NCBI RefSeq assembly: GCF_002995785.1
Contig: NZ_PVXO01000066.1
Span: 62,001 to 126,000 of the forward strand
Direction: 5' to 3'
DNA: 64,000 bases
DNA from: Clostridium liquoris
GTDB taxonomy: Bacteria; Bacillota; Clostridia; Clostridiales; Clostridiaceae
The notes under the pieces are model-generated. The model was given only the letters and a program-made list of their open reading frames with translations, had not been told where the DNA came from and did no database searches. Shown here one piece after another: positions 1 through 8,822 of the stretch. The position numbers and the translations under genes are program-made. Position 1 is the first letter of the stretch. Every line of letters begins with the position of its first letter.

Positions 1-601
1 TTATTATAAATTCCCTTTCCATAATATACATTCCTGTAAAAATGTTTAATTCATTATCCTTTCCTATGTTTTTACCAATGCTTATTATATTTTTATCCTT
101 ATCAAGATTAATTGCATCACAACCGATAAAACTATTTTCACCATGCTGAATAGTTTTGTATATTAAAGTAACATCTTTTCCCGATTCCTCATGACATTTT
201 GCAGCCTCTCTAAAATCTATATTACAAATCATATTTGAAGAGGCTAGTATAACATACTTTTCCTTACTTCTTGTAAAATACTCCATATTGTTTCTTAAGG
301 ACCCTACATCTCCATCATAGGAAGCTATATGACCAAAATTAAATAAAAATAATCCACTTATCTTCCTATCTAAATCCCAAGGCTTTCCTGACCCTAGATG
401 GTCTAAAAGAGATCTGGAATTTGTTTTTGTAAAAATCCCCACATTTTCTATACCAGCATTAACTAAATTTGAAAGTATAAAATCTATAATTCTATATCTG
501 CCCCCTATAGGTATAGAAGCTAGAGGTCTACACATAGTAAGAGGTCTTATATTATCTTCATTTTCATCTAAATTTAAAATCCCCATATAATTATTTAACA
601 C
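1..601 (-). CDS. glgD: GlgD, glucose-1-phosphate adenylyltransferase-like subunit (3' end beyond window)
   Basis: Partial gene. Its N-terminal ~200 residues are in the window and the C-terminus runs off the left edge. The translation has the nucleotidyltransferase signature CRPLASIPIGGRYRIIDF followed by LSNLVNAGIENVGIFT. It lacks the GGxGTRL loop of its neighbour GlgC, which is typical of the non-catalytic or regulatory GlgD of Firmicutes that pairs with GlgC to make ADP-glucose for glycogen. The chosen start is GTG at 599-601, preceded by AGAGGGTG at about 6 nt. An internal ATG seven residues later (584-586) has no comparable Shine-Dalgarno. It follows glgC by 14 nt, so the two are co-transcribed. 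Confidence 0.9.
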   Translation of the reverse strand, partial: MLNNYMGILNLDENEDNIRPLTMCRPLASIPIGGRYRIIDFILSNLVNAGIENVGIFTKTNSRSLLDHLGSGKPWDLDRKISGLFLFNFGHIASYDGDVGSLRNNMEYFTRSKEKYVILASSNMICNIDFREAAKCHEESGKDVTLIYKTIQHGENSFIGCDAINLDKDKNIISIGKNIGKDNELNIFTGMYIMEREFII

Positions 602-615
602 AAAATTCACCCTCT

Positions 616-1743
616 CTATAAAATTTTTTCCCCTTCACTAATTACAGTTATAGTATTACCATCACCTATGATTGTATTTTTGTCCACAGTCACTTCCTCA
701 CCAACTATGGCCCTTTGAATAGAAGTATTCTCATTTATTATAGAATTTGACATAACCACAGAATCACTAACCTTAGCATTCTTACCTATAAAAACTCCTG
801 GAAAAATAACGGAATTTATAACTTCCCCATGTATTGTGCATCCTTCTGTTATTAAAGAATTTTTGATTATAGCTCCATTGCCAATATACTGGGGAGGTCT
901 TATAGGGTTTACAGAATATATTTTCCAACTGCTGTCATATATATTTAAATCTTTATGGTCATTGATAAGATCCATATTAGCCTGCCAATAACTTTCTATG
1001 GTGCCTACATCCTTCCAGTATCCTTTAAAAGCATAGGCATAAATTTTTTTGTCCATATTAATCATATTAGGAATTATATTTTTACCAAAATCATTACTAG
1101 ATTCTTTATCATTTTCATCTGCTTCTAAAAATGATTTTAATATTTTCCAGTTAAATATATATATACCCATAGAGGCTAAATTATTTTTAGGTTTTTCAGG
1201 CTTTTCTTCAAACTCATAAATCTCACCATTTTCCTTTGTATTCATTATGCCAAATCTATTTGCCTCCTCTAAAGGAACTTCTATAACAGCAATAGTAGCA
1301 TCCGCTTTTTTCTCCTTATGGTATTTGAGCATCTTTGAATAATCCATTTTATAAATGTGGTCTCCGGATAAAATAAGTACATATTCTGGATTGAATTTAT
1401 CTATAAAATTAATATTTTGATAAATTGCATTAGCTGTACCTTTGTACCAGTCTCCTCCACTTTTTGTCTGATAAGGTGGCAGCAAAGTTACTCCGCCATT
1501 TATTCTATCTAGATCCCAAGGAATACCTATTCCTATATGGGAACTTAAAATAAGAGGTTGGTATTGCGTAGGTATTCCAACGGTATCTATACCTGAATTA
1601 GAACAATTGCTTAATGTGAAATCTATTATTCTATATTTTCCACCAAATGGTACTGCTGGCTTAGCATTTTGTTTTGTAAGGGTTCCAAGTCTTGTCCCTT
1701 GTCCCCCAGCTAAAATCATAGCTATCATTTCCTTTTTATGCAT
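616..1743 (-). CDS. glgC: GlgC, glucose-1-phosphate adenylyltransferase
   Basis: Makes ADP-glucose from glucose-1-phosphate and ATP, the committed step of bacterial glycogen synthesis. The 375 residues match the family length. The N-terminal pyrophosphorylase loop [13 protein letters not shown], the following [15 protein letters not shown], and the GDHIYKMDY motif are all present. The last ~90 residues are hexapeptide-like (left-handed beta helix). ATG start with GGTGGGG upstream. First gene of the visible part of a glycogen operon that continues through glgD off the left edge. Confidence 0.96.
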   Translation of the reverse strand: MHKKEMIAMILAGGQGTRLGTLTKQNAKPAVPFGGKYRIIDFTLSNCSNSGIDTVGIPTQYQPLILSSHIGIGIPWDLDRINGGVTLLPPYQTKSGGDWYKGTANAIYQNINFIDKFNPEYVLILSGDHIYKMDYSKMLKYHKEKKADATIAVIEVPLEEANRFGIMNTKENGEIYEFEEKPEKPKNNLASMGIYIFNWKILKSFLEADENDKESSNDFGKNIIPNMINMDKKIYAYAFKGYWKDVGTIESYWQANMDLINDHKDLNIYDSSWKIYSVNPIRPPQYIGNGAIIKNSLITEGCTIHGEVINSVIFPGVFIGKNAKVSDSVVMSNSIINENTSIQRAIVGEEVTVDKNTIIGDGNTITVISEGEKIL

Positions 1744-1791
1744 TTAACCCCACCGCCTATCTCATTTTTTTATTATTAAGTAGATCCCGTT

Positions 1792-1820
1792 ATTATACAT
1801 TTTACCAAAATTCTGAAAAA
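1792..1820 (-). promoter_or_regulatory. Candidate extended -10 promoter of glgCD
   Basis: On the minus strand, TGTATAAT lies about 50 nt before the glgC start (the TATAAT complement is 1792-1797). The -35 region is T-rich and poor. Only the extended -10 supports the call. Confidence 0.4.
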
Positions 1821-2010
1821 CATTCTAGTTTATAAAAGATATAACATTGAATAAACACGTATATTTAAAAAATATATGCACCTTGTTAAAAATTTATGTA
1901 ATTAAAAATGTATAAAAAATTTATAAATTCTTAAGATATATTTAATATAATAATTAAGAAAGAAGTATTAAAATAAGCTTATGGTTAAATAATACCTTCA
2001 GGAGGCTAAA

Positions 2011-2640
2011 ATGGAAAGAGTAAAAAGTAATTCCAATCATTTATTAGCATTATTATCAATTCCAATAATAAATGTTTGTTATCAACTGCTAAATAATAAT
2101 CATAGGGGAGTTTTTACCATTATTACAGGCATAGATAGAAATATACCCTTTATAAAGGCATTCATAATACCATATTTACTGTGGTATCCTTATGTATTTT
2201 TAGTTTTAATGTATTTATGTATGAATGATTTAAACACCTATTATAAAACCATAATAAGCATAGATATTGGATTAGTTGTATGCTATGTAGCCTACTTTTT
2301 CTTTCAAACTACAGTCCCAAGGCCTGAACTTTATGGAAATGATTTATTAATAAAATTAACTGAGTTAGTCTATAGATTTGATAAGCCTTTTAATTGTTTT
2401 CCTAGTATACATGTATTAACCTGCTACCTAGTGATTAAAGGAATAAACTTTCAAAATAATCATAATATATTAAGTAAATTCCTTGTTTATTCTATTTCAA
2501 TCATAATAATATTATCCACTCTTTTTGTAAAGCAGCATGTTATCATGGATTTAATTTCTGCCATAGTAATAGGTGAATTAATCTTTCATATGGTAGATAA
2601 GTTCCTTTGGAAATCCCTATTTATAGTGGATATAGAATAA
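2011..2640 (+). CDS. PAP2-superfamily membrane phosphatase / phosphotransferase
   Basis: 209-residue integral membrane protein with about six hydrophobic segments. PAP2 motifs are visible: a VPRP segment near residue 110, FNCFPSIHV near residue 132, and a C-terminal KQHVIMD with the catalytic His and Asp. The Arg and Ser of the last motif are not canonical. The family acts on lipid phosphates, undecaprenyl pyrophosphate or inositol phospholipids, and the substrate cannot be read here. AGGAGG at 2000-2005 fixes the ATG start. Divergent from glgCD and monocistronic, ending in a hairpin. Confidence 0.8.
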   Translation: MERVKSNSNHLLALLSIPIINVCYQLLNNNHRGVFTIITGIDRNIPFIKAFIIPYLLWYPYVFLVLMYLCMNDLNTYYKTIISIDIGLVVCYVAYFFFQTTVPRPELYGNDLLIKLTELVYRFDKPFNCFPSIHVLTCYLVIKGINFQNNHNILSKFLVYSISIIIILSTLFVKQHVIMDLISAIVIGELIFHMVDKFLWKSLFIVDIE

Positions 2641-2674
2641 GAGCATGGAAATCCCTCAAAAGATTTCCATGCTC
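2641..2674. terminator. Hairpin terminator between convergent genes
   Basis: Perfect 13-bp stem: GAGCATGGAAATC (2641-2653) pairs with 2662-2674 across an 8-nt loop. It begins right after the PAP2 stop codon and sits 6 nt from the end of the convergent lplA. The U-tracts are imperfect on both sides, so bidirectional use is inference. Confidence 0.7.
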
Positions 2675-2680
2675 TTCACT

Positions 2681-3685
2681 TTAAAAATTCTTTTCTTTTT
2701 CTAGAAGCCATCTTTGTATTTCATCTATTATTGTTCTTTCTTCATCATCTTTTGAAATGTGGTCTAAACTATGGATAACTTCAGATATATTAAATTTTAT
2801 TCCTTTAAATGATGTTTTAATTTTATCTATTAGATTTGTATTCATAAAGTCTGAATATATAGTTACTTCATCTATTTCTCCATTTTTTAAAGTAAATCCA
2901 ATTTCAATTCCTCCAAAAGAAAATCTTTTAGCAAAGCTTACATCAAACTGGGGGCTTTCTCCAAATCTCCACTGCCAAGAAGAATACTTTTCTATTAATT
3001 TCTTAAACTCTTCATTTTCCAAGGAAACATTTAATAATTCTAATTCTCCGCCATAAACTTCGCAAAAACTTTTTTCAAGGGCTTTTTCTGTTTCCTCTAA
3101 AGTAATATTTCTTTTAATCTCGGATAAATTTACTACTCTAGATCTTACAGAATCAATCCCTTTAGAAGCTATCTTTTCCTTAGATACCTGAAGATACTTT
3201 GTAAGCTTATTCATATCGCTGTTAATTAATATGGTTCCATGATGATATGCCTTATCATTATCAAAATAAAAGGCATTTCCAGAAAATTTTCTTCCTTGTA
3301 CTGTGATGTCATTTCTTCCTGTAAACTCCGCATCTATTCCTATACTTCTTATTCCCTGCAATATAACCTGAAGCTGTTTTTCTAAATTGTATAACTCCTC
3401 TTTCATTAAAAAAGTAAAGTTTAAATTTCCTAAATCATGAAAAACTGCTCCCCCTCCAGATAATCTTCTAGCTATGTTTCCTCCAGCCTCTTCCAGATCA
3501 TGCACCTTACATTCCTTCCAAGGGTTTTGATTTTTCCCAATGACAATGGTATCTTTATTCTGCCATAAATATAATATTACTTCATTTTCTCCCACATTAT
3601 TTAGTAAATATTCTTCTAAAGCTAGATTATAATATGGATCTACTCTATGTGATTTTATATATTTTAATGCTAAACTATTCTGCAA
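2681..3685 (-). CDS. lplA: Lipoate--protein ligase (LplA)
   Basis: Attaches lipoate to the lipoyl lysine of E2/H-type domains in two steps through lipoyl-AMP. The N-terminus YIKSHRVDPYYNLALEEYLL, the RRLSGGGAVFHDLGNLNFTF core and the GRNDITVQGRKFSGNAFYF segment are diagnostic. A ~90-residue accessory C-terminal domain follows, giving 334 residues in all. The start is uncertain. I chose TTG at 3683-3685 because GGCGGTG lies 9 nt upstream and the length fits E. coli LplA. GTG (3697) and ATG (3724) are in-frame alternatives lying inside lpdA. It overlaps the 3' end of lpdA, so the two form an operon. Confidence 0.93.
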   Translation of the reverse strand: MQNSLALKYIKSHRVDPYYNLALEEYLLNNVGENEVILYLWQNKDTIVIGKNQNPWKECKVHDLEEAGGNIARRLSGGGAVFHDLGNLNFTFLMKEELYNLEKQLQVILQGIRSIGIDAEFTGRNDITVQGRKFSGNAFYFDNDKAYHHGTILINSDMNKLTKYLQVSKEKIASKGIDSVRSRVVNLSEIKRNITLEETEKALEKSFCEVYGGELELLNVSLENEEFKKLIEKYSSWQWRFGESPQFDVSFAKRFSFGGIEIGFTLKNGEIDEVTIYSDFMNTNLIDKIKTSFKGIKFNISEVIHSLDHISKDDEERTIIDEIQRWLLEKEKNF

Positions 3686-5384
3686 AATGTATTGCACCGC
3701 CTTCTGTTGCCAAGGCAGCCTCATGGATTACTTCTGATGTAGTAGGATGAGCATGAATTGTTTCTATAATTTGCTCTGCTGTTAAACCATTCTTAACAGC
3801 TAAAGTAACTTCTGCTATTAAATCCGATGCATGTGGTCCTATTATACTGCAGCCTATTATCTTCCCAGAACTACTTTCTTTTATAATTTTTATAAATCCT
3901 CTAGTTTCTCCATAAGTCATAGCTTTACCATTGGCTGCAAAAGGGAATTTTCCTACTACTATATCCATACCTTCCTCCTTTGCTATTTTCTCAGTGATGC
4001 CTACAGCAGCTATTTCTGGCTCCGTAAATATAACACTTGGTACAGAATTATAATCCATTTCTTCAGCTGTACCTAAAATATTTTTTACAGCTACAATTCC
4101 CTGATGTGAAGCCACGTGAGCTAACTGCATCTTGTTAGTTACATCTCCTATAGCATATATATTAGGAATACTTGTTTCCATTTTATCGTTAACTTTTATT
4201 CCTTTTCCTCTTTCATTTAATTCTATATTTAAATTTTCTATTCCTATGTTTTCAAAGTACGGCTGTCTTCCAACAGACATAAGAACCTTATCACAGGAAA
4301 CATATTTATATTCACCATTTTTATTGAATTTTACTATGCATTCATCTTCTTCAGCTGCTAATATCTCTTCTACTTTGCATCCAGTATATAATTTTATTCC
4401 CTTATCTTTTGATATATTGGTTATTTCATCAATTACATCTTGGTCTAACATAGTTAAAACATTATCAAAGTATTCCACAACATATACTTCTACTCCCATA
4501 TTAGCATAAATAAATGCAAATTCCATTCCTATAACTCCACCACCAATGATTACAATCTTTTTTGGCAATTCCTTTAAATCTAGAGCTTCATCACTAGTAA
4601 TAACATTTTTAAAATTTGCCCCTTTTATTGGTAAACAGCATGTTTTTGAGCCTGTGGCAATTATAATATTTTTAGCTTTTACTAATGTTTTATCATCTAT
4701 TGTTATAGTATTATTATCTACTAATTTGCCCTTTCCTTTTATGAATTTTATATTATTTTTATTTAATAAGTATTCTATTCCGCCAACTAAATTATCTACA
4801 ATTTTATTTTTTCTTTCAATTACTTTTGTCATATCTACAGAAGGATTTTCAATGGATATTCCAAAGCTTTCCGCTTCTTTTATATTGTTGTAAACTTCTG
4901 CTGAACGAACTAGTGCTTTAGTAGGTATGCAGCCCCTATTTAAACATGTACCACCTACCTTATCTTTTTCAATTAGTACTACTTTAGCGCCAAGTTTAGC
5001 CGCCTGTATAGCTGCAACATATCCTCCTGGGCCTCCCCCAAGTATAGCTATGTCTCCTTCTACAACATCTTTCTCTTTACAACAACACTTTTCTTGTATA
5101 TTTTCCATAGCTGATTCATTACAGCCCTTATGTTCTTCATTATTTTTTTCCACATCTATTTTAAATAATACATCTCCAAGTTTCACCCTAGAGCCTTCCT
5201 CTACATCTAAGCTGCAAATTTTCCCCTCTATATTGGATTTTACAGGTATATTACCCTTTCTCCCTTCTACTTCTAATAGCACATCTCCAGCTTTTACTAA
5301 TTGTCCAACAGTTTTATGAATCTTACCTACTTTTCCTTCCTTAGATCCTGGAGATAATTTTTCCAATTTAACCTCTATAATCAT
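3675..5384 (-). CDS. lpdA: Dihydrolipoamide dehydrogenase with N-terminal lipoyl domain
   Basis: FAD-dependent E3 enzyme that reoxidises dihydrolipoamide with NAD+. Residues ~1-80 form a biotinyl/lipoyl domain with GRKGN at the modified-lysine turn, then a Cys-rich linker. The FAD site is GGGPGGYVAA, the redox-active disulfide is GGTCLNRGCIPTK, the NAD site is GGGVIGMEFA, and the C-terminal catalytic pair is HAHPTTSE. Length 569 residues against ~470 without the lipoyl domain. ATG at 5382-5384 follows TTAGGAGGAG. Pairing with lplA suggests local loading of its own lipoyl domain. No E1/E2 or glycine-cleavage genes are adjacent. Confidence 0.95.
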   Translation of the reverse strand: MIIEVKLEKLSPGSKEGKVGKIHKTVGQLVKAGDVLLEVEGRKGNIPVKSNIEGKICSLDVEEGSRVKLGDVLFKIDVEKNNEEHKGCNESAMENIQEKCCCKEKDVVEGDIAILGGGPGGYVAAIQAAKLGAKVVLIEKDKVGGTCLNRGCIPTKALVRSAEVYNNIKEAESFGISIENPSVDMTKVIERKNKIVDNLVGGIEYLLNKNNIKFIKGKGKLVDNNTITIDDKTLVKAKNIIIATGSKTCCLPIKGANFKNVITSDEALDLKELPKKIVIIGGGVIGMEFAFIYANMGVEVYVVEYFDNVLTMLDQDVIDEITNISKDKGIKLYTGCKVEEILAAEEDECIVKFNKNGEYKYVSCDKVLMSVGRQPYFENIGIENLNIELNERGKGIKVNDKMETSIPNIYAIGDVTNKMQLAHVASHQGIVAVKNILGTAEEMDYNSVPSVIFTEPEIAAVGITEKIAKEEGMDIVVGKFPFAANGKAMTYGETRGFIKIIKESSSGKIIGCSIIGPHASDLIAEVTLAVKNGLTAEQIIETIHAHPTTSEVIHEAALATEGGAIHFAE

Positions 5385-5423
5385 ATAAACTCCTCCTAAA
5401 ATATAAATTAAAACAACAAAAAA

Positions 5424-5472
5424 CAATTGCCATGCTAATTATTAGTATAGCAATTGTATTTAGAAAAACCAA
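5424..5472 (-). promoter_or_regulatory. lpdA promoter overlapped by a 33-bp palindrome (operator or terminator)
   Basis: On the minus strand TTGGTT (5467-5472), a 17-bp spacer and TATACT (5444-5449) form a good sigma-A promoter about 60 nt before lpdA. An imperfect inverted repeat (5424-5456, ends CAATTG) covers the -10 and start site and is followed by TTTTTTG. It could be an operator for the adjacent MarR protein or the terminator of the marR transcript. Confidence 0.55.
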
Positions 5473-5512
5473 GACTTTTATATGAAATTTTATTTTTATA
5501 TGGCAAAATTAA

Positions 5513-5944
5513 TTATTCTTCATTGCTTACATTTTTAGTCATCTTTTTTAAAACTTTCTTAAATGTTTCAATTTCTTCTTCCGTCAAACCCCTTGAAGCT
5601 AATTTCCTCATTTTTTCTCCTTCAGGTAAAAGCTTCAATCGTAATTCTTTACCATCTTTCGTTAAAATAAGATTTGTCATTCTTCTATCCTTTGGGTCTC
5701 TTTTTCTTATAACATAGCCATCCCTTTCCATTCTATCTATTAGCCTTGCAACAGAAGAAGCTTTTATATCCATCTTCTTCCCTAACTCACCTTGGCTTAT
5801 ATTTTCGTATTTACCCATAAAATATAATGCAATCCATTGCACTCTTGTAATTCCTAATTTACTTAATCTTTCATTAAAACATTCCGATAATTTTTTAGCA
5901 GCATTATTAGTAATAAAAGCCACACACGTATCTAAATCAAACAC
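5513..5944 (-). CDS. MarR-family transcriptional regulator
   Basis: Winged-helix DNA-binding regulator of ~143 residues. The central segment QGELGKKMDIKASSVARLID is the HTH recognition region, and RDPKDRRMTNLILT is the MarR wing with its conserved DxRD-like turn. Start choice: GTG at 5942-5944 has AAGGAG 7 nt upstream, while the in-frame ATG at 5965 has only a weak, distant AGGA, so the GTG is preferred. It lies between dut and lpdA and may control lpdA-lplA through the palindrome downstream (inference). Confidence 0.88.
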   Translation of the reverse strand: MFDLDTCVAFITNNAAKKLSECFNERLSKLGITRVQWIALYFMGKYENISQGELGKKMDIKASSVARLIDRMERDGYVIRKRDPKDRRMTNLILTKDGKELRLKLLPEGEKMRKLASRGLTEEEIETFKKVLKKMTKNVSNEE

Positions 5945-5979
5945 CAAACCACTCCTTAGTTTCATAATAACATATTTTC

Positions 5980-6414
5980 CTATTTTAAGCCTGTAGATCC
6001 AAGACCATTTTCTCCTCTTTCACTATCTAGTAGTGTAGTAACCTCCAATATTTTCACTTTTAACACTGGTTTAATTACCATTTGAGCAATTCGCATATGT
6101 TTTTCCACTTTAAAAGTGTTATTTCCATGATTTATTAATATTATACATATCTCTCCCCTATATCCCTCATCAATAGTGCCAGGTGTATTTAAAACCGTAA
6201 TAGAATGTTTTAAAGCTAGTCCACTTCTAGGTCTTATTTGAGCCTCTGTTTCCTCAGGCAACTGTATACTTATTCCTGTATGTATTAAAGTGGTTTCTCC
6301 AGGTTCTATGGTTTTCTCCTCAATTGAATATAAATCCATACCTGCATCGCCTTCATGAGCATATTTAGGTATAATTGCATCTTCATTTAGTTTTTTAATA
6401 AATAATTTGTACAT
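5980..6414 (-). CDS. dut: dUTP diphosphatase (dUTPase)
   Basis: Hydrolyses dUTP to dUMP and PPi, keeping uracil out of DNA and feeding dTMP synthesis. All five trimeric dUTPase motifs are present in order: [39 protein letters not shown] and [10 protein letters not shown]. Length 144 residues, typical. Start at the ATG (6412-6414) preceded by AGGGGA at 9 nt; a longer frame reaches 6456 but lacks family similarity. Confidence 0.95.
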   Translation of the reverse strand: MYKLFIKKLNEDAIIPKYAHEGDAGMDLYSIEEKTIEPGETTLIHTGISIQLPEETEAQIRPRSGLALKHSITVLNTPGTIDEGYRGEICIILINHGNNTFKVEKHMRIAQMVIKPVLKVKILEVTTLLDSERGENGLGSTGLK

Positions 6415-6493
6415 TGCTGATAATCCCCTACCTTTATCAATTTGGTATATTAACATATTTTATTATTAATTCATCTTTTTCGCAACATAAAAT

Positions 6494-6517
6494 TAAAAAA
6501 ACCCCGTTTACACGGGG
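6494..6517 (-). terminator. Intrinsic terminator (minus strand)
   Basis: CCCCGT (6502-6507) pairs with ACGGGG (6512-6517). Read on the minus strand the hairpin is followed by T7 (6494-6500). It is the second of two tandem terminators below the 6653-7072 gene. Confidence 0.8.
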
Positions 6518-6596
6518 CAAAAATGAAGAGGTTATCTATTACTTTATTATTACCAACTTTAATATAATTATGATAACTATAAAAAAATTTAGTAAA

Positions 6597-6624
6597 AATA
6601 AAAAACCTTGATGTTTCAAGGTTT
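6597..6624 (-). terminator. Intrinsic terminator of the 6653-7072 gene
   Basis: AAACCTTGA (6603-6611) pairs with TCAAGGTTT (6616-6624). On the minus strand it runs into TTTTTATTTTTA. About 30 nt after the stop codon of the upstream gene. Confidence 0.8.
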
Positions 6625-6652
6625 CCATTTATGATAAACAAAATTTTCATTT

Positions 6653-7072
6653 TTATACTTTAAATATTATATTCTCTGCCCTGCCTTCTTCAATTTCAAT
6701 TTTAGACTTCTCTAGGAGTTCTTTTATTTTATCCATATCTGGTTTAAAATAAACTGTATTATTTATTATTTGTGGAGAACTTATTTTAAAGTATTTTACT
6801 ATTATATTTATCCTTTTAATTACTTCCCCTGTATCAAAATCATACTTACCTTCATCTTTTAGACTAGCTACTGCTAGTAAAATATATAACCTTACTTTAT
6901 TATCTTTACACCTAATGTATATATCTGTGTTCACAGCAATAAGCAAAATATTCCTGACTTTCAAAAAATCCAGTTGACTACTATTGCAAGAATTATTGTC
7001 AGCAGAATATATATATTGGGGAAAATCCCCTTCTTTTAATAGTTCTATTGATTCCAAGTCATATTCACTCAT
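6653..7072 (-). CDS. Hypothetical protein, 139 aa
   Basis: No family recognised. Acidic, soluble, no signal peptide or membrane segment. The middle is hydrophobic (NILLIAVNTDIYIRC, then a Leu/Ala-rich helix) and the C-terminus is a charged helix rich in Glu and Lys. A very strong GGAGGGGGG precedes the ATG. It is a single-gene unit closed by two hairpins, next to the Spo0E-like gene; no functional inference is justified. Confidence 0.7.
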   Translation of the reverse strand: MSEYDLESIELLKEGDFPQYIYSADNNSCNSSQLDFLKVRNILLIAVNTDIYIRCKDNKVRLYILLAVASLKDEGKYDFDTGEVIKRINIIVKYFKISSPQIINNTVYFKPDMDKIKELLEKSKIEIEEGRAENIIFKV

Positions 7073-7205
7073 TAACTTCCCCCCTCCACAGCTCTCATAT
7101 TTCTATATATTCTACATTGTTATTAAAACTCCTTCTAATATACATGTAAAAACTAAAATATAAGTTAATGTTTACCAAAATCGGGGTAAAAAAATAAACA
7201 CCAGA

Positions 7206-7367
7206 TTATACTGATGTAGTATTATAATATTTATATATAAGTTTGTCCATTTCCTTACTGAGTTCTAAAACTTCTCCCCTGCTTAAAATGGTTTCTTTTT
7301 CAGCTAGCTGATTTAATTTTTCCCTTAGTACTTCCATATACTCCTTATATTCCTTCAACGCTTTCAT
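7206..7367 (-). CDS. Spo0E-like small protein (aspartyl-phosphate phosphatase family)
   Basis: 53-residue peptide MKALKEYKEYMEVL...LSKEMDKLIYKYY. It has the two-helix Spo0E layout and ends in the family motif S-x-x-h-D-x-L-I-x-x-Y. In Bacillus such proteins dephosphorylate Spo0A~P. In Clostridia, which lack a full phosphorelay, relatives have been linked to sporulation timing. The start is uncertain: the ATG at 7365-7367 overlaps GGAG with no spacing, and an in-frame TTG 9 nt further has better spacing from the same GGAG. Confidence 0.6.
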   Translation of the reverse strand: MKALKEYKEYMEVLREKLNQLAEKETILSRGEVLELSKEMDKLIYKYYNTTSV

Positions 7368-7667
7368 CTCCAATTGTTTTTTCAATATAATGTTATTATA
7401 TATTACACTAAAGCATCATTCAATTAATATAGTAATAGTCCGAATATTTAATTTAGTTTACTTTTATACAATAAGCTTGGTGTTTTTACATTTTTTTCAA
7501 CATATTAAGACAAATTTACACACAATAACAAAGCGGCCAGTAGGCCACGTTTTTTTGCTTTATCCTCTAAATTAGGCGATAGCCTGTAATTCAAACTATA
7601 ATTCTGTATTAAAGTTGATTTAATTTAAGTTTTTTACATATTGATTTTATGCGCTAGCATCATGAAT
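7368..7667. other. Intergenic region, no convincing gene
   Basis: AT-rich spacer. A short GGCC(AGTA)GGCC hairpin with a T7 run near 7533-7557 looks like a weak plus-strand terminator, but no upstream plus-strand gene is evident. A 61-codon plus-strand frame (7390-7575) has no Shine-Dalgarno site and no recognisable composition. Confidence 0.4.
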
Positions 7668-7798
7668 TTAAAAGTTTTTTCTTTTTAAATTCTTCATATA
7701 CTTCATTACAATATCCATCTTATGTATAACATACATTTCCATAAATAATTTTGGTACTTCTGTTTCTAAACCACAATTTAGGCACCTATAAGTTATTG
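7668..7798 (-). pseudogene. Gene fragment with a CxxC knuckle
   Basis: Minus-strand frame of ~42 codons reading YRCLNCGLETEVPKLF and then a basic helix, ending at TAA (7668-7670). Upstream frames are interrupted. It has the look of a zinc-ribbon end of a decayed gene lying beside the transposase remnant. Family not recognised. Confidence 0.3.
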
Positions 7799-7867
7799 TT
7801 TCTCTTCAAAGAATTCATTTACTAAAGCTTTCGTTTTTCTTATTTTATTTTCATTACTTAATATTAT

Positions 7868-8140
7868 TTAATTCTTTAACTTATCTCGTATACTTATTCC
7901 ATAATAAACTATATCATTAAATTTCATCCGTGCTCCACACTTTGAGCAAGTCAAAGGATTTACTTTAAAAGTTAACTTTTCCTATAAAATCAAGTGCTTC
8001 TAATTCTTCTTCAACTTCCACTCCATCTTCATGCCTTTTATAATAAAAAGCTACCTTTTTACCACTATAGCTCTTGATTCTTGATTCTGCGATAACAGAT
8101 CTTGATGTATATATGGTATCTTTCTCTATAGTGTTATATT
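7868..8140 (-). pseudogene. IS91-family (Y2-type) transposase remnant
   Basis: Two overlapping minus-strand frames resemble the C-terminal part of IS91-type transposases. Frame A (7965-~8140) reads RSVIAESRIKSYSGKKVAF, then YYKRHEDG, then LDFIG. Frame B (7868-7963) reads NPLTCSKCGARMKFNDIVY, the CxxC block that follows in intact proteins. A frameshift or deletion near 7963 separates them and the rest of the protein is missing. Confidence 0.55.
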
Positions 8141-8160
8141 CCTAGCTCCACCTTCTGTAA

Positions 8161-8822
8161 CAATTAAATGTATGTGCTAAGGATACTATCTCCAAAAATG
8201 AAAAAGCTCAAGTTGAACGTATATCAGAATATGATATCGTTACTAATCTAAAATCTAAAACAGATACAGAATTAAAGCAAAATGGATTTAGCGATATTGA
8301 AATTAAAGAAATTAGATCATTTGACTATAAGAAAAAAATATTCGAGTTATCAAAACTTGGTAAAAGTGAATTAGTGCATAGGGGATATAGTGCTGATAAG
8401 GCTGAAGCTATAAGCAATTTTACTGGAACACAACAAGAAATTATAGCTTTAGCAGCTGGTGCAACAATATATTCTGGTTATTCTTATACTTCAGGCTCAG
8501 GAACAGATTGGTATATATCCTTTAGTTGGGGGTGGAGTAGCGAGCCATTTTTCAAAGGAACTGATTTAATAGGTATCAGAATATTGGGATCTGTTAACGG
8601 TACTACAGCTGCATGTACAGTATCATCATCTGGTTCTTATGCAATAGCAAATTACTATGTGCAAAATGATAGCACTGTATCCGGGGGACCTAATTATCTG
8701 ACATTCTTTAAGCCAGATGTATCTACAGGACAATTCATATACCTATGCAAGCATGGTTTAAAGCATATCCTGATAATCCTAACTTAATACCCTGTTGGGT
8801 ACAAGAATATTTTTGTAATTAG
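8161..8822 (+). pseudogene. Truncated and frameshifted gene of unknown family
   Basis: Open from 8161 with no start codon at the 5' end; an in-frame stop lies at 8158 beside the IS91 remnant. Coding-like from ERISEYDIVTNLKSK through a Gly/Ser/Trp-rich second half (SFSWGWSSEPFFKG, SGSYAIANYYVQ). Near 8740 the frame shifts. The continuing frame from 8745 reads MQAWFKAYPDNPNLIPCWVQ and ends at TAG 8820-8822, a more natural tail than the 8787 stop. The second half looks like a beta-rich extracellular domain (inference). Not recognised. Confidence 0.5.

Noticed and set aside
3831-5319. Several 80-130-codon plus-strand frames opposite lpdA
   Set aside because: Shadows of the lpdA coding frame, without ribosome-binding sites.
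7390-7575. 61-codon plus-strand ORF
   Set aside because: No Shine-Dalgarno, AT-driven hydrophobic composition, no recognisable family.
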